A DNA stretch of 64,000 nt, from NCBI RefSeq assembly GCF_000178995.1, contig NZ_ADVZ01000001.1, positions 654,001 through 718,000 on the forward strand, written 5' to 3'. This document shows positions 52,535 through 62,623 of this stretch, piece by piece. This DNA comes from Afipia sp. 1NLS2. GTDB lineage: Bacteria > Pseudomonadota > Alphaproteobacteria > Rhizobiales > Xanthobacteraceae. Made by a program: the position numbers and the translations under genes. The notes beneath the pieces are model-generated. The model searched no databases, had not been told where the DNA came from, and worked only from the letters and a program-made list of their open reading frames with translations. Every line of letters begins with the position of its first letter. Positions within the stretch are counted from its first letter, which is position 1.

Positions 52535-55229
52535 TCAGCACATCAGCAGAATTCTCGAGATTTCCCCTGGAGGCACCGGCTTGCTGAAAAAATATCCCTG
52601 CGCTTCAGTACAACCTTCTTGCCTCAAATAATCGAGCTCTATTTGAGTTTCCACCCCTTCACCTGTGATTGTCATTCCCAAGCTGTTTCCCAGGGTGGTG
52701 ACCGCTCTAATGATCGCCATCGAATCTTCATTGTGGGAGAGATCGCGTACAAACGATTGGTCGATTTTAATTTTATCAAATGGGAAGCTCCGCAGATAAC
52801 TTAGCGAAGAATATCCAGTCCCAAAATCATCCATTGAAATTCGCACGCCTAGTTCTCGCAATTGGTGTAGGATCGAAAGTGTCCTCTCATTTTCCAAGAG
52901 TAGAGCTGACTCGGTTATTTCTAATTCGAGGCGCTTTGATTTTAAGTCCGATTGCGTCAGGGCCCCAAAAACGACTTGGTGAAGATCGGAAGTTTTGAAC
53001 TGGACGGGAGATAGATTGACGGCAACGCGAATTTCATTCGGCCACTTCGCTGCCTCTATGCACGCTTTACGAAGAACCCATTCTCCGATTGGAATAATTA
53101 GCCCTGTTTCCTCAGCAATCGGAATAAATTCAGCAGGCGATATCACCCCGCGCTTAGGGTGCTTCCAGCGCAGAAGTGCCTCAAAGGCACAAATCTGTTC
53201 GGACCTGATACTAACGATCGGCTGATAATAAAGCTCGAATTCACCATTCGAAAGCGCCGAGCGTAGATCCATTTCTATGGATCGCCTCGAACGCATCATG
53301 TCGTCCATCTCTGCCTCGAAAAAGCGACATGTATTCCCACCGTCCTCTTTAGCTCGGTGGAGTGCAATGTTGGCCTTCTTTAGAAGTTCATCAGTCCCAT
53401 CAGCATCGGTTGACGCCATGGCAATACCGACACTCGCGCCAACGATCGCCTGGTGGTCGCCGAGCTCGAATGGAGCGCTGATGCAGTCAACAAGTTTAGA
53501 CGCTAGCTTCGACGGATTTGTTGGATTATCAGCTTCGCATTGAAGAACGACAAATTCGTCATCGCCCAAACGCGCAACAGTGTCGCCCTTCTGAAGGCGT
53601 CCTCGCAAGCGATCGCCCACCTGACGTAGCAATTCATCGCCGTATTCGTGCCCCAAGGTATCATTCACACTCCTAAACCGGTCAAGGTCGAGAAAAAGAA
53701 TGGCAAATCGCTCGCCGTGTCGTAAATTCCGGAAGCAGCTTTCGATTTGCTCGCGAATAGCGGCTCGGTTGAACAAGCCCGTTAAGGCGTCGTGCATCGC
53801 CATATGAGAGAGCTTGGCTTCTGCCTTCCGTTGCTCAGTAATGTCGTCGTGCGTTATTACCCATCCGCCATCGCGCATTGGCTGGTTAGAAATCGAGATT
53901 TCTCGATCATCGGTTGTTTCAATGATCCGTATTGTATTCTTAGCGGTCGCCAGTCGTGACAATAAGTCCGCTCGATATTGTTTAAGCTCTTTTGGAGCCC
54001 CCCCCGGTAGCACCGCGATGCTCCAACAATTCGTTCAGCGTACATCCCGGCTGAACAACCTCTCGTGGAAGCCCATACATCTCGACATAGCGATCGTTAC
54101 AAAGAACGAGTCGCTCGTTGGCGTCGAGCATGACTAATCCCTGAGGCATATTGTTTATAGCCGCATCCAACTGCAGCTTTTGTTTTTCTAATGCTCTAGA
54201 TGATCGTCTATACACCTGTAATTGCTGCCGCCCGATGAGAAGCAGGGTAATTCCAATCACTAAGGCGCACAAACTTGCGCTACCTATCAAAACCTTTGTC
54301 TGTTTGATCCACTGAGCAAGCGCGCTGGATAACGTTGTAGTTGCAACAACGGCAAGGGGATAATCGGACACCGCGTGGGCGGCGATAATACGTTCGACGC
54401 CGTCAACGACCCCGATTTGACGACCAGCACCATGATCGGAATCTTCTAGCAATTTTCTGAATAGCGCGTCCTTAAAGGAACCACCGATGAGAGAATCTAC
54501 ACGAGGGTAGCGGGCAAGCAGAATTCCGTCGCGTCTAAAGAGAGAAATTTAACTCCCAGGGTCTAGGGCAATCCGGCTAAAGAACGCCTCGAAATACCTC
54601 AATTCCATGGCTCCGAGAATCATCCCGAGGAATTCACCGCTCGGAGCAACGATCTTTTGCGCGCGGTAAATGGTCCATGTTCCGGTACCACGGTTACGCA
54701 CAGGCTCGCTGATGAAGGAATTCAGTTCGGGGCTCGATTTAAGAGCCTTGAAATAGTCTCGGTCGCTAACGTTGACAGCCGGAATCGGCCAGTAACGAGA
54801 GAAGTTGATTAGCCTTCCGGTCGGATCGATTATTGTGATGGCATCAATATTAGGCAGTCCGCTTATCTTATCCCTGAGCGCCAAGTAAATATCTCGGCCA
54901 GACATTCGATACGCGAGCTCATTTTTTGACGAGACGCCTAGCGCCTTGATTTGCTCAAGGACACTCATTTGCACAAGTTCGAGTGCGTCGAACGCTCGGC
55001 TTGTCTCCTCGGCTAAAATTAAAGCCGTGTTTTTAAGTTCGCGCTGACTGTTAGCGATTGCCTGTTTACGAAAATCGAGGATGGTTTTGCCTGTGGCGAT
55101 CACGATCGCGGCAATTAGAGCGAGGCCACACATCGCGAGCAGTTGAATCAGACGCGAGCGTGGCGCGTCATTTATCTGCGACCGAGTAGGTGGGGTTGTT
55201 TCGAAGTGCGGTTTTACGTCGCTCAACAT
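52535..55229 (-). pseudogene. Membrane GGDEF-EAL protein, broken by a stop and a frameshift
   Basis: Three collinear pieces make one ~890-residue protein. Piece 1 (55229-54549): TM helix and Cache-like periplasmic sensor, ending DPGS and an in-frame TAA. Piece 2 resumes in the same frame at ISLFRRDG, with a second TM helix and a PAS domain (INNMPQGLVMLDANERLVLCNDRYVEMYGLP). At a G8 run (53998-54005) it shifts frame. Piece 3 starts GGAPKELKQYRADLL, then has PAS end, GGDEF domain with RLGDDEF in place of GG(D/E)EF, and an EAL domain with FEALLRWKHP and FDDFGTGYSSLSYLRSF (as MDDFGTG). With G7 in the run the frame is restored. Predicted c-di-GMP phosphodiesterase in its intact form; the cyclase site is degenerate. 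Confidence 0.88.
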
Positions 55230-55605
55230 GATACGCTCGGAAGAATAATTTCGAGCATAGCAAAAGCATTGGTAATCGCTTCTTTCGACTTAGGAGGAGG
55301 CGTCGAATTAGCTGTCCCAGTAGTCAACACGCGGTAAAAAGTCGTGAAAATTGTCGCAATTACTGTAGCAATCACGATCGCGCTTATAGTGAAGCGACGT
55401 AGTTAATCATCTGTCTTCGCCATGTAGGAAGCAACTTTGGCGCGGCCATGTATCTGATGAGTTGACGCAGCCAGCGACAGTGGGCGCCTATTTCTCATTC
55501 GTGAAAAATCGTAACTGTTGAATTAAACTGTTCAGTAACCGTGATCACTATCACAACCCTCAAGGAGTATTTCGTACGGCATTTCATGGCGAGCGAGGAA
55601 CAGAG
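55230..55605. other. Divergent intergenic region, no gene seen
   Basis: This 376-base gap separates the broken GGDEF/EAL gene from the lipoprotein-PilZ pair. It is more AT-rich than the genes. An imperfect palindrome GTGATCACTATCAC occurs at ~55541. No RNA gene recognised. Confidence 0.4.
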
Positions 55606-55842
55606 ATGGGTGGTGTTCGGCTATTGCTCCTGGGAGCGGTGCTTCTATCGGCCGGTTGTGATCGCGATAGCGTGTCCGCGAGTGGAGTAGTTGTGAAGCA
55701 GTGCTCAAGCGGGTTGAAGATCGTTCAATGGAGGAAGGAACTATACGTTAAAACACTCACATCCTATGTGAAGTTGCAGAACGCGAGCGTTAATGGCGCC
55801 TGCGAGGCAATCAAGAATGTCGCAGGAGGTGATCGTGGATGA
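55606..55842 (+). CDS. Small lipoprotein, 78 aa
   Basis: ATG behind GAGGAACAGAG. Type II signal with lipobox LSAGC at residues 14-18, then a short mature part (VVKQCSSGLKIVQWRKELYVKTL). No family recognised. The last 8 bases overlap the PilZ gene. Confidence 0.7.
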   Translation: MGGVRLLLLGAVLLSAGCDRDSVSASGVVVKQCSSGLKIVQWRKELYVKTLTSYVKLQNASVNGACEAIKNVAGGDRG

Positions 55843-56191
55843 TGAGATCATCGAAAGGTCACGTCGTGTGCAGTTTGAACCCAGTTATCCTGCTCGGATA
55901 GTAAGTATCGACGGTACGCGTTGTCTCAATTGTGAGATCATTGACATATCTCAGACTGATGCGCAGCTATCGGTTCAAGGGGCTATGAACGAGCTCAAGG
56001 AATTCTTCCTTGTCTTATCTACAGTTGGGAAACCGGCTCATCGACGCTGTCGGTTGGCCTGGGTGCGAGGCGATCGAGTTGGCGTCTTATTTCTGTTCGG
56101 CTCTTCCAAGAAACGCGCGGGTAGAGATGACACTGAGAATTTGCAGTCCAGCTCGAGCGATCCCGGACCGCGCGAAACTTGGATTTCCTAG
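55835..56191 (+). CDS. PilZ-domain protein
   Basis: 118 residues from the GTG at 55835, chosen because a perfect AGGAGGTGATC lies five bases before it and overlaps the end of the lipoprotein gene; upstream in-frame ATGs at 55793 and 55817 have none. RSRRVQFEPSYPARIVSIDGTRCLNCEIIDISQTDAQLSVQG matches a PilZ domain: RxxxR at 10-14 region and the (D/N)xSxxG position occupied by DISQTDAQL. The last Gly of that motif is Ala here, as in many rhizobial single-PilZ proteins, so c-di-GMP binding is uncertain. Located beside the GGDEF/EAL pseudogene. Confidence 0.75.
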   Translation: MDDEIIERSRRVQFEPSYPARIVSIDGTRCLNCEIIDISQTDAQLSVQGAMNELKEFFLVLSTVGKPAHRRCRLAWVRGDRVGVLFLFGSSKKRAGRDDTENLQSSSSDPGPRETWIS

Positions 56192-56294
56192 CTCAGCACA
56201 AGACAATCATCCTCTCTGTTTGGTTGGCGAGTATTCGTCATGTAGGCAGGGAGCGACGTTGAACCAGATTCTCTGTCATACAATTCTGACTCCG

Positions 56295-56954
56295 CTATCG
56301 CGATAACACGCGTGTGCCGGACGACCATTGACGATCGCCGTCCACTGGACTGGCACCGATTTCCCATCCTGCCCCACCCCAGGTGGCATCGACAGCGCTC
56401 AGAACACCAGCACTGTCACGCACATAAAAAACATTCGGAGCGTTGAGAAAGAGAATTCCCACTTCACCGCTCGCCTGCGCCTTCAGGAGACACCAGAGGT
56501 CGGCGAGCCGCGTCTCATGACTGTCTCCAAGCTCTTCTATGATTTTGCTATCGCGGGACGATCTGAACAATGTGTAAAATCGGATTGCGGTAGAATCGGC
56601 AACATCCTCGGTCTTGCTGGCATAGCGGCGCAAGAAGGTCGCGCCGATCCATTGGATCCTGACTTCGGCGCTCGATGTGATATTTTTCTTAAAGTGCTCG
56701 CGAGCGTGGAATTGCCTCATGCCGACAAACGCGGATGTTGTCGGAGGGTCTAGCGGCTCTGCAGAAGTCGGAGGCAAAGAACAGGTCATTCGCACTCCCC
56801 AAATCAAGTTGAGGTGGTTCGACTCGCTGCTCGCACTATCCGGCGTTTGAGTACGGATAGTCTCTGTGTCCGCCACAGGGGTGATGACGGTGCGAACCAC
56901 TAGCAATGTCAGAATGGTCACGAGAGCGAGGGAATAAAGATGTAGGCGAGCCAT
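56295..56954 (-). CDS. Hypothetical exported or membrane-anchored protein, 219 aa
   Basis: ATG at 56954 behind AAGGA. One N-terminal hydrophobic segment (LYSLALVTILTLLVVRTVI), then a soluble domain with two Cys (MTCSLPP and LWCLL). The region HEDSHETRLADLWCLL-type helix and GVLSAVDATWGGAGWEIG are the only stretches with character. No family recognised. Next to the AT-rich region, so possibly acquired. Confidence 0.6.
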   Translation of the reverse strand: MARLHLYSLALVTILTLLVVRTVITPVADTETIRTQTPDSASSESNHLNLIWGVRMTCSLPPTSAEPLDPPTTSAFVGMRQFHAREHFKKNITSSAEVRIQWIGATFLRRYASKTEDVADSTAIRFYTLFRSSRDSKIIEELGDSHETRLADLWCLLKAQASGEVGILFLNAPNVFYVRDSAGVLSAVDATWGGAGWEIGASPVDGDRQWSSGTRVLSR

Positions 56955-57620
56955 TTGTTGTCCTTGATCTTCGGCAAGCGCGATCAAGGTAAACAGGAGC
57001 TCTTGTAAGTAAATCGACTGGTTAATTCTTAGTTAATGGTAATATATTAGGAAAAATTTATCGTATTAAAGCATGCTTATTGAAAATAATATTATTCGAT
57101 ATTTTGATGGATATTTGATTTATTTTATAGATCTTCAGCTAACCAATTAAATTGCTGCGCTTTTTCTTTGGGTTTTGAGTGCGTTTGTAGGAGTGTCGGC
57201 ACGATAAATGGCTGAGATTAGAAGTAACGACCCGCCATTTTTTTTCACTTATTTCTGCCCTCCCAAGAATTCCCGTCGCGCCCTGGAGGGCGAGGGAGCA
57301 ATGGTTCGGCAATTATCCCCACTATTAGTCGAACCAAATCTGCTTGAGCCTCCTGAAAGAGCTTCGATTATGCACGGCTCCAAAGAATCCATGCCACAGG
57401 AGTAGCATGGCGGAACACAGCCTCCCTGATGCCCAGCTTACGGAGACGTGCTGCGATCTGGGCAGTCAGCGTGGCGAGACGCTCGAAGAACCTGCGGGAA
57501 CCAAGTATCTGGTCTTCCGGCTCATCACCGGTCGTCTGTCGCCCAAAAAAGCCAGTGGGCCCAATTCGCTTTTCCGGCGACGGCCAGAGATTGCATTTTG
57601 ACTATCTCCTTTGGCGCTGG
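56955..57620. other. AT-rich stretch and unassigned debris
   Basis: 57000-57180 is strikingly AT-rich compared with everything else in the window (runs such as ATTGAAAATAATATTATTC). From 57208 to 57620 there are several overlapping short frames, none convincing. Likely the scar of an insertion; the IS3 remnant at 57621 borders it. Confidence 0.5.
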
Positions 57621-57806
57621 TCATACGAGGGCTTCGGGTGCTGGCGGTCGATACCCCAGTGATGAGTGTGGACGCATCGTATTGTAGTGGCCGCGCCAGT
57701 GTTCGATCACGATCTGCGTCTCCCTCCGTGTGTAGAAGATCTCGCCGTTAAGAGCTCATCGCGCAGCTTTTCGTTGAAGCTCTCGCAATAGCCATACCCC
57801 CATGGA
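57621..57806 (-). pseudogene. IS3-family transposase C-terminal remnant
   Basis: About 60 codons on the minus strand: GYCESFNEKLRDEL, a frameshift, then NGEIFYTRRETQIVIEHWRGHYNTMRPHSSLGYRPPAPEA and a stop. This is the orfB end of an IS3 element, of a type different from the intact IS at 51075 (FYTRRETQ versus FFGLDHAR). It directly borders the amidase gene. Confidence 0.9.
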
Positions 57807-57826
57807 CAGAATTGCGCCCGAAGCGC

Positions 57827-59245
57827 TTAACCGAGGACATTTCTCAGCGTCGGGCAGAGATTGTAACCTGGGGGCTGAGATCGCTCGTAGGCTGCGCCAA
57901 GACGAACCACATCATATTCCCCTAGTGCCCGGCCCACGATCTGCAGGCCTACGGGCATGCCATCCGCCGCAATTCCCGCGCAAACCGATCCTGCCGCCTG
58001 ACCTGTGAGATTGAACGGATAGGTATAGTAGACCCATGACACGAGGTTGCGGTCGGACAAGTGCGCGGGAATGTTCACGCCGACATCCAGCGACGTGACC
58101 GGCACCACCGGCGAGACGATCGCATCATAAGTCTCGAACAGCGTTCGCACTTCATCGCGGAAGGCGTAACGCTCGAACACCTTGGTGTAGTAACTGCGCA
58201 TGTCCTGCGACAGGGCCCCCTCCAGAACATCAGCAACTGCGGGATCGAGCATGTCGCGCTTGTTCTCGACGAAATCGCGCAGCCGGATGCCAACACCGGC
58301 ATAGAATTCGGCGGTCCACAGATCGATCGGATCCTTGGCGAACGGACGGTCAATCTGTTCGACTTCGCAACCCAGATCTTCCAGCGTCCGTACAGCCCGT
58401 TCGATCACTTCGAGAACTTTAGGCGTCGGCTTGGCGTAACCGAAGGTCGGGCTGTAAGCGATGCGCATTCCCTTCACGCTCGCCTGCGCGGCTCCGAGCA
58501 CATCCGGCACCGGGCCTGCAACGCTGAACGGATCGCGCGCATCATAGCCTGCGATGGCGGAAAACAGCAGCGCCGCGTCCTGCATCGAGCGCGCGATCGG
58601 CCCGACATGCGCGAGCGTCGGTGTGGCCGAGACGGGCCAGATCGGCACGCGGCCGAAATGCCCCTTGATGCCGGCAAGGCCGGAAAAGCTGCATGGAATG
58701 CGTATCGAACCACCGCCATCGGTGCCGAGACCGAACGGCGTAATACCGGCCGCAATCGAGGCCGCCGCACCGGCGCTGGAGCCGCCCGGCGTCTTGCTCT
58801 CATTCCACGGATTGCGCGTGATACCAGTGAGCAGATTGTCGCCGACCGGCTTGCAGCCGAATTCGCTGGTTGTCGTCTTGCCGATGATGATCGCGCCGGC
58901 CTGTCGTAACCGCTCCACTGCCGGTGCGTCTGCCGCGGCAATGTTGTTGGCCATCGTTTTCGACCCGGAGGCATAAGTCACGCCGCCAACGGCTATGAGA
59001 TCCTTGACGCTGACCGGAATACCGTGGAGGAGCCCGAGCGGCTGACCGCGCATCACCGCGTCCTCCGCTGCCATCGCTGCGGCAAGTGCAGCCTCCGGCA
59101 TCAGCGTGCTAAATGCATTAAGCGTCGATTGCGTCTCCTGCGCGGCCTCTAACGCGCGCAGTGTAACTTCAACCGGCGAGATTTCCTTGGCCGCGATCAG
59201 GCGCTTCAGCTTAACGGCGGATAAGGCATCGAATTTGGCCGACAT
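57827..59245 (-). CDS. Amidase signature family enzyme
   Basis: 472 residues from the ATG at 59245 behind GGAGGTGAT. Ser-cisSer-Lys amidase: Lys in HGIPVSVKDLIAVGG, the Gly/Ser loop KTPGGSSAGAAASIAAG with cis-Ser, and nucleophile Ser in GTDGGGSIRIPCSFSGLAGIKG. Full length for the family. It hydrolyses an amide or ureide; substrate not readable. Last gene of the leftward operon with the cyclase-family hydrolase and the Liv-type transporter. Confidence 0.94.
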   Translation of the reverse strand: MSAKFDALSAVKLKRLIAAKEISPVEVTLRALEAAQETQSTLNAFSTLMPEAALAAAMAAEDAVMRGQPLGLLHGIPVSVKDLIAVGGVTYASGSKTMANNIAAADAPAVERLRQAGAIIIGKTTTSEFGCKPVGDNLLTGITRNPWNESKTPGGSSAGAAASIAAGITPFGLGTDGGGSIRIPCSFSGLAGIKGHFGRVPIWPVSATPTLAHVGPIARSMQDAALLFSAIAGYDARDPFSVAGPVPDVLGAAQASVKGMRIAYSPTFGYAKPTPKVLEVIERAVRTLEDLGCEVEQIDRPFAKDPIDLWTAEFYAGVGIRLRDFVENKRDMLDPAVADVLEGALSQDMRSYYTKVFERYAFRDEVRTLFETYDAIVSPVVPVTSLDVGVNIPAHLSDRNLVSWVYYTYPFNLTGQAAGSVCAGIAADGMPVGLQIVGRALGEYDVVRLGAAYERSQPPGYNLCPTLRNVLG

Positions 59246-59356
59246 CAATCACCTCCGACAACAATCGTAAAAATTGGGGCGGCGATCTCCACCGCCCCAG
59301 GCTATGACATCATTGTTGGAGCGATGGCACCTTGCAGCACCATCGCTCCGTTTTGA

Positions 59357-60055
59357 TTATCCGATGACAGCGAAGGCACGTACCGGCGACCCAGATCCGC
59401 CTTTGAACTTCAGCGGCACTCCAAAGAACTGTACTTCGCCCTTGCCTATCAGCTCTTCCAGATTGACCAGCCATTCCCAGTGGCTGATACCAAGGTCGCG
59501 GCAAAGCCGGTGTTGCGCAAAAATATTATCCGTCGGCTTGTCCGTAGATGGGCCTTCAACGCCGTGCATTTTCGATCCGCGTTCATGAAGCCACTTTGTT
59601 GCTTCGACCGTTAACAGCGGATTCTTCCAAACCGAGTCGAGAGTTGGGTAGTTGCGCTTGTGAAAACCAGTGCACAACAGAACGATATGACCATCGACTT
59701 TCACGCCGCTTTTCTTTTCAGCAGCCTCCATATCAGCCGCGGTGATGTCACCAAGGTCTGGAATATGCTGCAGGTCGAAGCAGACCGCTTTGCCCATGAA
59801 CATCTCAAGCGGCATCTCATCTACCGCCTTGCCCTTCGGATTGACGTGGCGGAATGCATCGACATGCGTGCCAACATGGTCGAGCATTGCAATGAAGTTG
59901 GTTTGGAAGGTCATTGCATCGCCCGGCACGCCGAGATTGAAAGCCTTCGCCGATTCGTGAGACATATGGGTCGTGATCACCGGGCGTTGAAACATCTTAT
60001 GTGCCGGCATGTTGTCTTCGATGAGCAGGCTAAGATCGACAATACGTTTACTCAT
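59357..60055 (-). CDS. Cyclase-family metal hydrolase (kynurenine formamidase-like)
   Basis: 232 residues from the ATG at 60055 behind AGGAGAAAG. The family mark is DHVGTHVDAFRHV (HxGTHxDxxxH), the metal-binding motif of the cyclase/formamidase group, with a C-terminal GVEGPSTDKP loop carrying another conserved acid. Members hydrolyse N-formyl or cyclic amides. With the amidase behind and the ABC importer ahead it suggests uptake and stepwise hydrolysis of an amide or cyclic imide. Confidence 0.92.
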   Translation of the reverse strand: MSKRIVDLSLLIEDNMPAHKMFQRPVITTHMSHESAKAFNLGVPGDAMTFQTNFIAMLDHVGTHVDAFRHVNPKGKAVDEMPLEMFMGKAVCFDLQHIPDLGDITAADMEAAEKKSGVKVDGHIVLLCTGFHKRNYPTLDSVWKNPLLTVEATKWLHERGSKMHGVEGPSTDKPTDNIFAQHRLCRDLGISHWEWLVNLEELIGKGEVQFFGVPLKFKGGSGSPVRAFAVIG

Positions 60056-60071
60056 TACTTTCTCCTTCGGC

Positions 60072-60830
60072 TTATTTGTCCGGTTGACGTTTCTTTCCGA
60101 GAAATGCTTCCATCACCGCCGGTGAGTCCGCCAGTTCGTCCGCATGCCCTTCAAGTTCTATTTTTCCGTGACCCACGACATAGGCGCGATGTGAGATCGC
60201 CAGCGCCTGCGCCGCTAGTTGTTCTACCAGTAGGATTGTCTGCCCCGCGGAATTCAGGTCACGCAGCACGCCCATCATCTGTTCGACGATCTTCGGCGCG
60301 AGGCCGAGCGACATCTCGTCGATCATTAAAAGGTCCGGTTTTGAAACAAGACCTCGGGCAACCGCCAGCATTTGCTGTTCGCCGCCGGACAGACTGCCGG
60401 CCCGTTGATGAAGACGCTCTTTCAGACGTGGAAACAAATCGAACATCGTGGCGAAATCGCGCAACGCCGCGTCGCGCTCGCAACTCCAGCGGCCATAAGC
60501 ACCAAGGATCAAATTGTCTTCCACCGTCTGGTCCGCGAAGATCAAGCGTCCTTCGGGCACCATTGCAAGTCCGCGGCTGACCTTGCGATACGCTGGGAAA
60601 TTTGCGGTCTCTTCGCCCTTGAACAGGACGCTGCCAGCGCGCGGCCGCACCAAGCCACTGATGCCACGCAGGATTGATGTTTTGCCTGCACCGTTGTTAC
60701 CGATGACGGAAACGAATTCACCGCGACGTACGATAAGATCGACGCCTCGCACGGCAATTGCCGCGCCGTATTGGATTTCGAGGTTACGAACCTCAAGCAG
60801 CACATCGTTTGCGGTTGCGCCCATGGTCAT
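60072..60830 (-). CDS. Branched-chain amino-acid-type ABC ATPase (LivF-like)
   Basis: 252 residues. Walker A GNNGAGKTS, Q-loop, signature LSGGEQQMLAVARGLVSKP, Walker B LLMIDEMSLGLAP with the LivF-type Glu-Met variation. Its ATG overlaps the stop of the LivM-LivG fusion (ATGA). Second ATPase of the importer. Confidence 0.95.
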   Translation of the reverse strand: MTMGATANDVLLEVRNLEIQYGAAIAVRGVDLIVRRGEFVSVIGNNGAGKTSILRGISGLVRPRAGSVLFKGEETANFPAYRKVSRGLAMVPEGRLIFADQTVEDNLILGAYGRWSCERDAALRDFATMFDLFPRLKERLHQRAGSLSGGEQQMLAVARGLVSKPDLLMIDEMSLGLAPKIVEQMMGVLRDLNSAGQTILLVEQLAAQALAISHRAYVVGHGKIELEGHADELADSPAVMEAFLGKKRQPDK

Positions 60831-62623
60831 GCCTCCGTCGCATGAGTCGCCGGAGCGACGCCGAAATACGCTTCAATCACGCGTGGATCGCTTTGAATGA
60901 TGGCAGGCTTGTCACTGGCAATGACTACACCGTAGTCAAGCACGGTCACGCGATCCGCCACTGACATGATGAGATCGACATGGTGTTCAATCAGCAGCAC
61001 TGAGATACCGAGCGACGCCATCCGACGGATCATCCGGTCAAGCTCGTCGATTTCCTGCGTGGTTAGACCGGCAGCGGGCTCGTCGAGTAGCAAGAGGCGC
61101 GGCGCGGAAGCGAGCGCACGAGCGATTTCTAGGCGACGCTGCAAGCCAAACGCCAAGAAGCGCGCTTTTTCATTGGTGAAGTTGGTCAAGCCGACAAATG
61201 CTAGTAGCGCTTCCGCCACATGACGGCATTCGGCCTCTTCCTTGTGGAACCGCCCGACACGCAACGCCGCTTCGAAAAGGCCATAGGAGAGCCGCTTCTG
61301 ATAGCCGACCATCACATTCTCAATCACCGTAAGATCACCAAACAACTCGGTGTTCTGGAAAGTACGTGCGACCCCATTGCGGGCCACGAGATGCGGCGGT
61401 GAACCAGCAAGATTGATACCGTCCAGCGTGACGCGACCTTCATTTGGCCGGTAGAACCCGGTGACAATATTGACCATAGTCGATTTGCCAGCACCGTTCG
61501 GACCGATCAGGGCATGGATCTCTCCAGCCGCCACATGCATCGACGCCTTGTTAAGGGCGGTAAGACCGCCGAAGCGGATAGTGAGGCCTTCTGCCGAAAA
61601 GGATGCCGGCGCCTGCCCCGCTTTCGCATCCATCAGGACTTTCTCGATCCCACCCACTGGCATTGGGGGTCGCGTCGTGGCTCGCCCGAAGAAACGCGTA
61701 AAGAGGTTTGACAGCGTTCCGAAAATGCCGTGCGGCAGAACGAACATAACGAGCGCCAACAACAAGCCATAGGCGAACTGTTGCCAGTACTGCAGCTGCT
61801 GCAAGTATTCCGGCAGATAAGTCAGAACCAACGCACCAAGCAGCGCCCCGACGGTCGAGCCTGCGCCGCCCAGGACGACCATGAGCAGGAAGCGGATTGA
61901 ATCGTTGAAGGTGAAGCTGTCTGGCGAAATATAGAGATTGAGAAATGCGTACAGTACACCGCCGAGACCCGCGGTCGCGGCGGCGATGACGAAAGCCAAC
62001 GTGCGCACGCTGACAACATTGAGTCCTGTCCCGCGCGCTGCCGTCTCACTCTGCGACACCGCGAGCATGGCGCGGCCGTATCGGGATTGCTTGATATTGT
62101 GGGTCACTAACACGACAAGGAATAGCAATACAGCGAGTACGCTGTAATAGCGGAAACCACCAAGTGGCCACCCGAATAGTGTCGGCTTGGGGATGCTGCT
62201 GATGCCGGTGGTGCCGCCGGTGAGATGATGCCATTCGATAATGACGTTCTCAACGATCAGACCGAAGGCGATAGTGATAACGGCGAGATAGACGCCACGC
62301 ACTCGTACGGTGGGATAGGCCAGCAGCGCGCCGAACGCCCCAGCGACCACAGTTCCGGCAACCGCTGCTAGAACGAAGTCTAACCCTAGACGAGTGGCGA
62401 GAATTGCGCCTGTGTAGGCGCCAAGCGCGAAGAGCCCAGCTTGACCAAGTGAGATCAGCCCTGCGAGCCCGACCAGTACGTTGAGACCGAGCGCCACGAT
62501 CGCGTAGATCGTGAACAACATGAAAAGTCGCAGCGAGTACTCGTTCTCTGCCGTGAACGGCAACGCGACAAGGAAAATCGCCAGCGCAATGAAGGCGAGA
62601 GGTGTTAAAAGACGTTGGTTCAT
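60827..62623 (-). CDS. LivM-LivG fusion: permease + ATPase in one chain
   Basis: 598 residues. ~1-310 is the LivM permease (ALGLNVLVGLAGLISLGQAGLFALGAYTGAI and the HNIKQSRYGRAMLAVSQSETAARGTGLNV loop). After a short linker, ~350-598 is a LivG ATPase (Walker A GPNGAGKST, FQNTELFGDLTVIENVMVG, Walker B LLLLDEPAAGL). Such fusions are known in several alphaproteobacteria. Overlaps LivH and LivF by ATGA on both sides, so the operon is translationally coupled. Confidence 0.95.
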   Translation of the reverse strand: MNQRLLTPLAFIALAIFLVALPFTAENEYSLRLFMLFTIYAIVALGLNVLVGLAGLISLGQAGLFALGAYTGAILATRLGLDFVLAAVAGTVVAGAFGALLAYPTVRVRGVYLAVITIAFGLIVENVIIEWHHLTGGTTGISSIPKPTLFGWPLGGFRYYSVLAVLLFLVVLVTHNIKQSRYGRAMLAVSQSETAARGTGLNVVSVRTLAFVIAAATAGLGGVLYAFLNLYISPDSFTFNDSIRFLLMVVLGGAGSTVGALLGALVLTYLPEYLQQLQYWQQFAYGLLLALVMFVLPHGIFGTLSNLFTRFFGRATTRPPMPVGGIEKVLMDAKAGQAPASFSAEGLTIRFGGLTALNKASMHVAAGEIHALIGPNGAGKSTMVNIVTGFYRPNEGRVTLDGINLAGSPPHLVARNGVARTFQNTELFGDLTVIENVMVGYQKRLSYGLFEAALRVGRFHKEEAECRHVAEALLAFVGLTNFTNEKARFLAFGLQRRLEIARALASAPRLLLLDEPAAGLTTQEIDELDRMIRRMASLGISVLLIEHHVDLIMSVADRVTVLDYGVVIASDKPAIIQSDPRVIEAYFGVAPATHATEA

